NCBI RefSeq assembly: GCF_000499385.1
Contig: NW_013654455.1
Coordinates: 2,501 to 22,451 of the forward strand
DNA: 19,951 nt
Direction: 5' to 3'
Source: Eimeria necatrix
Taxonomy: Eukaryota; Apicomplexa; Conoidasida; Eucoccidiorida; Eimeriidae
This document shows positions 9,425-16,144 of the stretch, piece by piece. The translations under genes and the position numbers were made by a program. Below the pieces are notes generated by a model. It made no database searches. It saw nothing but the letters and a program-made list of their open reading frames with translations, and was not told where the DNA came from. Numbering within the stretch: the first letter of the stretch is position 1; the number at the start of each line of letters is the position of its first letter.

Positions 9425-12400
9425 AAATAAAAACAATAAATAAATAAATAATTTAAATAATTTGAATAATTGATTTCTTCAGGAAGTTGCTTCTGCACTT
9501 TGCAAAACGCATGCAGCCCATCAAGAGTCTCTCGCGAAGCTTTCAGCTCAGGTTCAAATTTAGGGTTTAGGGTTTAGGGTTTAGGGTTTAGGGTTTAGGG
9601 TTTAGGGTTTAAGATTTAGGGTTTAGGGTTTAGGGTTTGGGGCTTAGGGTTTGCGCTGAAGAAGCAGCAGCGGGGAAACCAGGGTTCAGCTGTTTACTTG
9701 CAGTGCTAGGGGTTAAGGGTCTTGGGCCTAGGGTTTAGGGTTTAGGGTTTAGGGTTTAGGGTTTAGGGTTTAGGGTTTTGCTTGCAGCTGCAGCTGAGCG
9801 CTGCTGAGCTGCAGAAAATGAAAATTGCTTTTGAGGCTTCGAAAGAAGAAAAGGAAAAAAACGAAGACGAAATAAAACAATTGAAAGAAGAGCTGCAGGC
9901 CACGCAGCACGTAAACCCTAAACCCTAAACCCTAAACCCTAAACCCTAAACCCTAAACCTAGGCCGTAGTTAAGTTTTAGTATTTAATTCACTTTAAAAG
10001 TATATAAATAATTTTATTTATTTGTATCTTTTTTTCTGTCTTTCAGCCTATCAGGTGTACGCACACCTGGGCTCAAAGAGATCTGTTTATATCACACTGA
10101 ACTTTAGGGTTTAGGGTTTAGGGTTTAAGGGTTTAGGGTTTAGGGTTTAGAGTTTGCGGTTCCGGGCCTGGGCTTTGGGGCTTAGCGTGCAGAGCGGAGG
10201 GTTTAGGGTTTGGGGTTTCTGAGGCTTGGGCCCCAGGTCTTGGGGCAAAAAGTGTCTAGCAGGTTTAAGGTTTAGGGTTTAGGGTTTAGGGTTTAGGGTT
10301 TAGGGTTTAGTGCGGCTGTTTAGGACTTGGAAGAGTCTGAAAAGAAAGCAAAAGAAGAAATGGTTTTGCTGCAAGAACTGAAAATAGAACTTGCAGCTTT
10401 TCAGAGGTTTGATGAAAGACTCGAACAGTGCTTCACCATGATCGTCGAGTCCGGTAACCCTAAACCCTAAACCCTAAACCCTAAACCCTAAACCCTAATT
10501 CCGATATCCAGAGTAGCCCGTAAACGCTACGAGACACTAAACCCTATTAAACCCTTAACCGTACCAGATCCTAAACCCTTCTAAATCCTAAACCCTACTG
10601 GACTTCAAACCCTACTAAACCCTAAACCCTACTAAACCCTAAACCCTACTACTAAACCCTAAACCCTCCTAAACCCTACTAAACCTGAATGCTGGAGAAT
10701 AAACGCTGATAAGCCCTAAAAGGTAAAGCTTAAGCCCCACAAAACCCTAAACTTCGCTAAACCCTAAACCCTAAACCCTCGTAAACCCTAGACGCTGAAC
10801 TCTTGAGCTGAAATGCTAAGCCCGTAGCCCTAAACCCTAAACCCTAAACCCTAGCTCCTTCACTTCCGGCTTTTCTCTCTTTTAATTGCTAAAGTATTTA
10901 TTTAATTGTTAAATTAATTTATTTGTTTTTACTTTCTCCCATCTTTTGCTGCTGCGCAAGTTTGCTGCTGCGGCTGCGGAGCTGGGGTGTACGTACACCT
11001 CAGAAGGCCGGCGCGGCGGCGGTCGATCTTTTCCGATTTTTTTCATTTTTTTGAATTTAAAAGCCGAATTAGTGAAATAAAACATTTTAATTCCGTTTAA
11101 TTCATTATTTGGGATTCAAAATGGTGCATTTAGTTGCATTTGGCGGTTTATTTTCCGGAATTTGGACTTCTTTCCGCAGAAACGCCCCCCAGCCAAGAAC
11201 TCGTTGCCCCTTTTCTCAACTTGAAAATCCCCGGCTATAAACTGCTGCATAAAACCTTCAATTTGGCCTCGAGGCTTTTTGCTTTAAATCAAAAGTTCAA
11301 AAAAGTGGAAGTGAGCCTTTAAAGCAATTAAACCAATTAAAATAATGATTTAATGGATAAATGGCAATTAAATCCATTAAAATAATGATTTAATGGATAA
11401 ATGGCAATTAAATTAGTTAAAATAATGATTTAATGGATAAATGGCAATTAAATTAATTAAAATAATGATTTAATGGATAAATGGCAATTAAATAAGTTAA
11501 AATAATGATTTAATGGATAAATGGCAATTAAATCAATTAATTAATAATTAATTTAACAAAAGCTTTTTAAATTCTTCATTAAAATCACCAAATTAGCGAA
11601 AAAATCAGAAAATTAATGGAAGTAATGATTAAATTAGGGAAAATTGTAATTGAATAATTTAAATAAAAATTAAATGAATGAAAAGATATTTAAATAAATG
11701 AAAAGAATTTTAAAATAAATGAAAAGGATTAAAAAGTAAATCGAAATGATTAAAAAATAAATGAAAATGGTAATAGAAGAAGAATGAAAATGATAAAAAG
11801 GAAAAGATGATTTAAGTGATTAAAAGTGATTATTAAAAAGAATGGAAATTATAAAAAATAAATCAAAATGATTATTAAAAAGAATGAAAAAATAATTAAA
11901 AGAAAGAAAATCATAATAAAAGAATAAAATTAAAAAGACTTGATTAAGCAAAAACAGGAAAAAAGATTTGTTTTGCTTTTCCACATGCCTTTTCAAAGTT
12001 TCATTTTAAAAGTAACTTTATTTATTTAATTATTTAATTAATTGATTATTTATTAATTATTTAATTAATTGATTATTTATTTATTTATTTAATTATTTAA
12101 TTAATTGATTATTTATTTATTTATTTAAATTTGAATTCGAATTTGAATTTAAATTTAAATTTGGATTTAAATTCAAAAAAGAAATTTTTTATTTGCATGC
12201 AAAATCCTGGTGTATATTTTTGCATTTTAGAAACAACATGTTTGCTGTACGTACACCGCAATAATAAAACGTTCTTAATTTAATTCAATTTAATTTAATT
12301 TAATTTAATTTAATTTAATTTAATTTAATTTAATTTCTTTCATCTTATTTATTTTATTTATTTTATTTTATTTTATTTTGTTTTACTTTATTTTTCTTTT

Positions 12401-12887
12401 TTTGCGCAAAGTGCACATTGTTCAGGTGTACATACACCGCAGACTGTATTGCATTTTCCAAGTTGTGGATTTTATATTATTAAATATATTTTATTATTAT
12501 TAAATATATTTTATTATTATTAAATACATTTTAGTATTATTAAACATATTTTATTATTATTAAATACATTTTAGTATTATTAAACATATTTTATTATTAT
12601 TAAATACATTTTATTATTATTAAATACATTTTATTATTATTAAATATATTTCATTATTATTAAATATATTTTATTATATTTTAAAAACATTTATTTAACA
12701 TTAATAAATACATTATATAGTGCTGCATTAAATTTGTCAGTTTCGCAGCAAAATGGAATTTATTTCTAAAGTGGAATTTTTTATAAATAAAAAATAATTA
12801 ATTCTGCAAATTTAAAAGGCTTTTAAAAGCAAAATAAAGACAAAAACAAAGCAGACAAACAATTAAAATCGACACGCCGACTCCTCT

Positions 12888-12946
<59 letters not shown>

Positions 12947-13264
12947 GCAGACTGAGCTGGAGGCGTCGGAGGCAAAGCGGAAGCAGCTGGCTGCGATGCT
13001 GCAGGCGGAGCGCTGCAGCAGCAGCAGCAGCAGCAGCAGCATTTGTTCTTTCCCTGAGCTGCGGGAGCGTTTGCTGCAGCTGCATGCAAGATGCATAGCA
13101 GCAGAAGCAGCACTAAAAGAAGAAATAAATAAAAATGAAATGCTGCAGCAGCAAAGAGCAGCGCTTGCCAGCGACCTCAAGAGGTGTCTAGACACCCGAA
13201 CTGAAATGCAACGCTGCATCGAAGCTGCTGCAACAAACAGCGCATGCATTTGCTGCTGCGTCCT

Positions 13265-13296
<32 letters not shown>

Positions 13297-13436
13297 TGCA
13301 GACGCAGCAGGAGCAGCAGCCAATTCCAAGTGTGGGACAGCAGCTTCAGCAGCAAATGATGCACCAACCGCAGCACATGCAGCGACAGCAGCAGCAGAAT
13401 CAGCTGCAGCAGCAGCAGGAACAGCTGCAGCAGCTG

Positions 13437-13471
<35 letters not shown>

Positions 13472-14306
13472 TTGCCAGCAGCAGCAGCAGCAACTGGCAT
13501 CGACATCCTTGCTTAAAGCAACACTGCCTTGCCTACAACAGCAGCACTTGCTGCTGAGACACGCGAGCCAGCTGCAGCAGCCTTTTCAGCAGCAGCAGCT
13601 TCTGCAACAGCAGCAGCAGCAGCTGCAGCAGCAGCAGCAGCTGCAGCAGCAGCTGCAGCAAGGATGCCCGGTTTATGAAGAGCAAACAAAGGCTAGTACA
13701 TCTTCTGAAGGGCCAAGCAGCAGCACCACTGCAGCAAGCTGCTGCTTCTCAGGAGCTAACCGCAGCAACAGCAGCAGCAGCTGCAGCAGCAGCTGCAGCA
13801 ACAGCAGCAAATGCTGCAGCTGCAGCAGCAGCTGCTGCTACAATGTGCCCTCTGCTGAGAGCCATGTGCCAGCTGCAGCAGCAACAGCAGCAGCAACAGC
13901 AGCTGCAACAGCAGCAGCAGCAGCAGCAGCAGAAGCAGAAGCAGAAGCTCCTCGGCATCACCACCGAAAGAAATGTAAATTTCATTCCAGACTAATAAGC
14001 AAGGAAGAGACAGGAGCTGCTGCTGCTAGTTTTGGTGCTGCTGCTGCTGCTCTGCTGCTGCAGCAGCAGCAGCAGAAGCAAAAACAAGTAGAAGCAATGC
14101 AGCACTTACGGTGTACTGACACCGCAAGACACCCAGGCAAGCAGCTGTCTTGCTGCGTTGCTGCTGCTGCTGCTGCTCCTGCTGCTGGCTGCTGCGCTGC
14201 TGCAAAAAGCAGCAACTGCTGCTGCAGCTCGAAACCAGCAGCAGCTGCAGCAGCAGCAGCACACAGCAGCAACAACTGCAGCATGTCTGCGTCTTCTGTA
14301 CCCTAA
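3466..14306 (+). CDS. PIBF1: PIBF1/CEP90-like centrosomal coiled-coil protein, ~20 exons
   Basis: Hand-joined exons: 3466-3549, 3688-3789, 3928-4121, 4767-4830, 5091-5155, 5407-5541, 5906-5993, 6150-6217, 6796-6862, 7162-7214, 7412-7445, 7541-7597, 7956-8102, 8354-8464, 8876-8944, 9483-9551, 9788-9910, 10324-10453, 11180-11310, 12951-14306. Phases agree at every junction, giving 1,048 residues. Residues 1-700 are nearly all coiled coil. Residues ~216-266 (EITNEKYEELK, P, LSLQDFV, HEMVMPYKEK) align without gaps, about a third identical, with human PIBF1 as I remember it (ELTEEQYIKLK, P, LSIPEYV, YELVNPLRKE). Further matches in the same order: FDERLEQCFTMIVES (~540-553), IPGYKLLHKTFNLASRL (~570) and LASDLKRCLDTRTEM (~680). 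Human PIBF1 is 757 residues, close to the non-repeat part here. From about residue 702 the tail is Gln, then Ser and Ala runs. In animals PIBF1 works at centriolar satellites and basal bodies; here a role in the flagella of male gametes is inferred. The exon 2/3 junction, exon 12, several donors and the 3' end are uncertain. Confidence 0.75.
3790..3927. repeat. TTAAA pentamer array in intron 2
   Basis: The intron between exons 2 and 3 is mostly (TTAAA)n up to about 3867. The donor GTTTAA (3790) and the acceptor after CGCCGCCAG (ends 3927) are the only pair I found that keeps phase 0 with GT-AG ends. The stronger-looking acceptor CCTCAG (ends 3908) would need a phase-2 donor. Confidence 0.6.
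4181..4660. repeat. CTG-rich tract in intron 3
   Basis: About 480 bp of imperfect CTG/TTG triplets inside the intron 4122-4766. The intron starts at a consensus GTGAGC and ends at TTTTTTCTCTTCAG. Skipping the tract joins exon 3 (phase 2) to exon 4 (needs one base) in frame. The long Leu, Ala and Cys ORFs across it are therefore not likely protein. Here the coding strand carries CTG, opposite to the CAG seen in exon 20. Confidence 0.85.
4866..5058. repeat. telomere-like arrays in intron 4, both orientations
   Basis: AAACCCT repeats at 4866-4901 and TTTAGGG repeats at 5001-5058 face each other across about 100 bp of unique sequence, so the intron holds an inverted pair. The intron runs 4831-5090. 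A decoy acceptor-like CAATTTCAG lies between the arrays (ends 4990). Confidence 0.95.
5175..5395. repeat. TTTAGGG arrays in intron 5
   Basis: Two perfect heptamer arrays, 5175-5234 and 5339-5395, are separated by about 100 bp of unique DNA. The second ends a few bases before the palindrome GGTGTACAGACACC, which supplies the acceptor of exon 6. Confidence 0.95.
5558..5899. repeat. AAACCCT arrays and TTTA array in intron 6
   Basis: AAACCCT arrays at 5558-5636 (with variants) and 5713-5758, then (TTTA)n at 5837-5899 running directly into the acceptor TTATTTCAG. The short spacers between the arrays show no coding signal. Confidence 0.95.
5906..6217 (+). other. PIBF1 signature exons 7-8 and the intron between them
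   Basis: This is the best evidence for the family call. Exon 7 (5906-5993) and exon 8 (6150-6217) together encode the only part of the coiled coil broken by a conserved Pro-containing loop: EITNEKYEELK, a Pro, SLSLQDFV, then MVMPYKEK. The 156-bp intron between them is TTTA and TTAA repeat DNA ending in TTGTTTAG. Exon 7 can end at AAG|GCGAGC (5993) or at a GT donor at 5982. Both keep phase 0; the first adds VKMK to the protein. Confidence 0.75.
6001..6140. repeat. TTTA/TTAA array filling intron 7
   Basis: (TTTA)n then (TTAATTAA)n with no G or C for about 120 bp, occupying nearly all of the intron between exons 7 and 8. Confidence 0.9.
6226..6643. repeat. CTG/TTG tract in intron 8
   Basis: About 420 bp of CTG and TTG triplets with a higher-order unit near 30 bp containing CTGCAGTTGTTG. 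It follows the consensus donor CAC|GTGAGA (6218) and lies between exons of matching phase, so it is intronic. The long Leu or Cys frames on the plus strand and Ser/Asn or Ala/Thr frames on the minus strand are by-products. Confidence 0.9.
6711..6769. repeat. AAACCCT array in intron 8
   Basis: Eight near-perfect heptamers between the CTG tract and exon 9. The acceptor of exon 9 is TTTTGCATCAG, 26 bp further on. Confidence 0.95.
6872..7158. repeat. telomere-like arrays in intron 9, both orientations
   Basis: Degenerate AAACCCT repeats at about 6872-6951 and degenerate TTTAGGG repeats at 7033-7158 form an inverted pair filling the intron 6863-7161. The acceptor of exon 10 (GGGTTTGTAG) is itself built from the repeat. 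Confidence 0.95.
7224..7371. repeat. AAACCCT arrays in intron 10
   Basis: Two AAACCCT arrays (7224-7272 and 7322-7371) with a 50-bp spacer. The first begins within ten bases of the end of exon 10. A small array with an inverted partner lies in intron 11 at 7500-7527. Confidence 0.95.
7657..7742. repeat. AAT/ATT inverted microsatellite in intron 12
   Basis: (AAT)n of about 45 bp is followed through AAATATATATATTT by (ATT)n of about 30 bp. Together they form one long AT-only palindrome able to make a hairpin in the intron 7598-7955. Confidence 0.95.
8116..8345. repeat. TTTAGGG arrays in intron 13
   Basis: TTTAGGG with GGGGTTT variants at 8116-8206 and a second array at 8277-8345. Exon 14 starts 8 bp after the second array, at GTGTTCAG. 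If exon 13 uses a GT donor, the first candidate is inside the array (AGG|GTTTAG at 8121). Confidence 0.95.
8466..8852. repeat. AAACCCT arrays in intron 14
   Basis: AAACCCT arrays at 8466-8517, about 8530-8550, 8632-8756 (degenerate) and 8787-8852. Exon 14 ends at CAA|GTAACC, so the donor itself overlaps the start of the repeat. Confidence 0.95.
8946..9440. repeat. TTTA/TATT array and inverted AAAT array in intron 15
   Basis: Nearly 350 bp of TTTATT repeats (8946-9296), then a 45-bp unique patch, then (AAAT)n at 9346-9440. The two blocks are complementary and could pair. Plus- and minus-strand ORFs over this stretch are Tyr/Leu/Phe repeats without coding meaning. Confidence 0.9.
9559..9778. 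repeat. TTTAGGG arrays in intron 16
   Basis: Arrays at 9559-9655 and 9726-9778 fill most of the intron 9552-9787. The acceptor of exon 17, TTTTGCTTGCAG, follows the second array directly. Confidence 0.95.
9911..10310. repeat. telomere-like arrays in intron 17, both orientations
   Basis: AAACCCT at 9911-9960, then TTTAGGG at about 10104-10156, 10199-10218 and 10262-10310. The donor CAC|GTAAAC merges with the first array. A palindrome CAGGTGTACGCACACCTG lies at 10052-10069 behind a decoy acceptor TCTTTCAG. Confidence 0.95.
10454..10856. repeat. degenerate AAACCCT arrays in intron 18
   Basis: A clean AAACCCT array (10454-10497) is followed by about 330 bp of decayed repeats, many with the variant CTACTAAACCCT. 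The donor CCG|GTAACC abuts the repeat. The rest of the intron to 11179 holds unique AT-rich DNA and a perfect palindrome at 10986-10999. Confidence 0.95.
11333..11535. repeat. 40-bp minisatellite in intron 19
   Basis: Five copies of a 40-bp AT-rich unit (AATAATGATTTAATGGATAA plus ATGGCAATTAAATnnnTTAA) are in register at 11341, 11381, 11421, 11461 and 11501. The copies differ almost only in three bases near the unit end. Confidence 0.95.
11536..12476. other. AT-rich intron 19 interior
   Basis: About 940 bp of A/T-rich DNA with AAATGA-like decay repeats to 11940, TTAATTGATTATTTATT repeats at 12010-12130, and (TTTAA)n at 12280-12334. Two GGTGTAC-type palindromes lie at about 12245-12258 and 12425-12438. 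No exon with the needed phase was found; exon 19 joins exon 20 in phase 0. Confidence 0.7.
12477..12680. repeat. 20-bp minisatellite in intron 19
   Basis: About ten copies of a 20-bp unit (TAAATAYATTTTATTATTAT) in exact register, with alternating TATATT and TACATT variants. Confidence 0.95.
12891..12947. repeat. CTG tract forming the 3' end of intron 19
   Basis: A (CTG)n run ends in CTGCTTGCAG (12941-12950), the acceptor of exon 20. Here the triplet repeat takes the place of a pyrimidine tract. Confidence 0.85.
13264..14306. repeat. CAG tracts in exon 20 (Gln, Ser and Ala runs)
   Basis: CAG-rich DNA encodes the tail of the PIBF1-like protein. The frame relative to the repeat changes along the tail: Gln runs to about 13665, Ser and Cys runs to about 13845, then Ala runs with a short basic stretch (HHHRKK) near 13955. 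That is what slipped indels in a triplet repeat would leave behind. The tail has no counterpart in animal PIBF1. Confidence 0.85.
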
Positions 14307-14321
14307 ATAACCCCAAATGCT

Positions 14322-14352
<31 letters not shown>

Positions 14353-15660
14353 AATTTGTTTTCCCTGTTCTTTGCCCAATGCCGCATCTCACTGTGCTTT
14401 GCAGCAGCAGCAGCAGCAGCAGCAGAAGCAGACCATGGCAGCAGCAGCACTAACCATAGCAGCAAGCAGCAGCAGCAACCATAGCAGAGAGCATCAGCAG
14501 CAACTGCTGCAGCAACTCGCAGTAAAAGCAGCAACAAGTAGAGCAGCAATAAACAGCAGAAGCAGCATCAAATGCTGCCAGCCGATGCAGCACTAGCAGC
14601 ACTAGCAGCAGCACGAACGGCAGCAGCAGCAGCAGCAGCAGCAGCAGCTGCAGCAGCAGCAGCAGCAGCAAAGTCCAAACTCCAATCTTAGCTCTCAAGA
14701 GTTGGATAAAAGGAAAAAATGAAAACGAAAAAAACTGAGGGAAGCCAACGGTGAGTATAAACGAAGCAGAAGGCTTTAACACTGCTGTGCATTTGCTGCT
14801 GCTACTGTGCTGAGCACCGCAGCAGCAGCAGCAACTGCTGCTGTAGCTCCAGGAGCAGCTCCAGCAGCTGCTGTTGTAGCTGCTGCAGCTGCTGCTGCAG
14901 CAGCTGCTGCAGCAGCAGCAGCAGCTGCTGCTGCTGCTGCTGCTGCTGCAGCCGCTGCGGCACTACTAGAAATGCGCCTCTTTAAAGGAAATGAAGAGCA
15001 GCAGAACTGCAGCACAATTGAGCTTTGGAAGCAAAACTAAAATGAAATAATGAAAATGAAGAACAGCCGCTGCTGCTGCTCTCGGGTGTACAGACACCTC
15101 GACACTTCTCCAGGTGTCCCGGCACCTTCTCGGGTTGTTTCAGCTGCGCAGGCTGCTGCTGCTGCTGCTGCTCTTGCTGCTGCTGCTGCTGCTGCTGCTC
15201 TCGCTGCGGCTGCGGCTTCCGCTGCTGCTGCGCTGCTGCGGCTGCTGCTGGTGTTGCGGCTGCTGCTGCAGCTGCTGCGGCTGCTGCTGCAGCTGCTGCT
15301 GCCGCCGCTGCTGCGGCTGCTGTCCTTGTTGCTGCTGCTGCTGCTGCTGCTGCTGCCTTTCCTGCTGCATGCATGCAACTTATTCGGTGGGAAGCAAATT
15401 AGTTTGAGGGAAACTTCATTTCGGGTGTACAGGCAAACTTGGCTCTTGAGGTGTACAGACAGCTCGCGGCACTTCAGGTGTATAGGCACCTCCCGGGTGC
15501 ACTAGGTCCGCATACACCGCAGAGCACTTCAATTAAATTCAAATCAAATTAAATCACTTTTATTATTTCTTTCTTTTTAAATTATAAATCACTTCTCGGC
15601 AAATGCATTTAAATCGCTCCTACAGGCCGCCGCACCCTCAAGCATGGCCAAAGGCACTGA
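14307..15660. other. intergenic CAG/CTG region downstream of the PIBF1-like gene
   Basis: CAG tracts dominate to about 14670, mixed GCA/GCT runs lie at 14815-14950, and GCTGCTGCN tracts at 15140-15370. The many ORFs are single-residue runs. Three non-repeat signals suggest the gene's 3' structure may be longer than drawn: a good acceptor (CACTGTGCTTTGCAG, ends 14404), a short protein-like frame ending QSPNSNLSSQELDKRKK then TGA near 14720, and a consensus donor ACG|GTGAGTAT near 14752. I could not join them in frame with confidence. Confidence 0.5.
15085..15520. repeat. cluster of GGTGTA-type palindromes
   Basis: Copies: GGTGTACAGACACC at 15085-15098, GGTGTCCCGGCACC at 15113-15126, a one-armed copy at 15424, GGTGTACAGACAGC at 15450-15463, GGTGTATAGGCACC at 15477-15490, and a split pair GGGTGCAC...ATACACC at about 15495-15519. 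It is the densest group in the window. Confidence 0.8.
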
Positions 15661-15664
15661 TGCA

Positions 15665-16124
15665 TAGCTAGCTAGCCACCCAGCTAGCTAGCTAGCCACC
15701 CAGCTAGCTGGCTACCCATCTAGCTAGCCAGCTAGCTAGCCACCCATCTAGCTAGCTAGCTAGCCAGCTAGCTAGCTAGCTAGCTGGGCGCTTCACTGAA
15801 ATCCATCGCGCTCCCCCGCGGCACTGGCTCGCTGGCCGCCCAGAAAGCTGCCTGGCTAGCTGGAACTGCTCAGCTAGCTAGCCAGGCAGCTAGCTGCTGC
15901 AGCAGCTCAGCTAGCTAGCCAAGCAGCTAGCTGGTGCAGCAGCTTGCCAGCTAGCCAGCTAGCTAGCTGCTTCCGCTATGCCGCTGGCTAGCTACCTAGC
16001 TAGCTAGCTAAGCAGCTAGCCAGCCACTTAGCTAGCTAGGTAAGTAGCTCGCTGGCTAGCTGGGCAGCTCCGTGGCTCACTGGCTAGCTAGCTAGCTAAC
16101 TGGCCAGCTATGTAGCTAGCTTGC
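15665..16124. repeat. GCTA tetranucleotide array
   Basis: About 460 bp of (GCTA)n and AGCTAGC blocks with interspersed CACC, TGG and CAG words. Since GCTAGC and CTAG are self-complementary, the array is palindromic at many scales. CTAG supplies in-frame TAG stops on both strands, so it is non-coding. Confidence 0.95.
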
Positions 16125-16144
16125 TGCTGAAGCATCGACCCCGT

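Noticed and set aside
9084..9498. Tyr/Leu/Ile/Phe ORFs that look like membrane proteins
   Set aside because: Translation of TTTATT and its complement; no coding signal.
10041..10070. An exon after TCTTTCAG in intron 17
   Set aside because: The sequence after it is the palindrome plus non-coiled-coil text, and exons 17 and 18 already join in phase.
4866..10860. A chromosome end
   Set aside because: The heptamer arrays are short, occur in both orientations and have coding exons between and beyond them, so they are interstitial.
15085..15520. A CRISPR-like array
   Set aside because: The repeats are 14 bp, imperfect and unevenly spaced, and the genome is eukaryotic.
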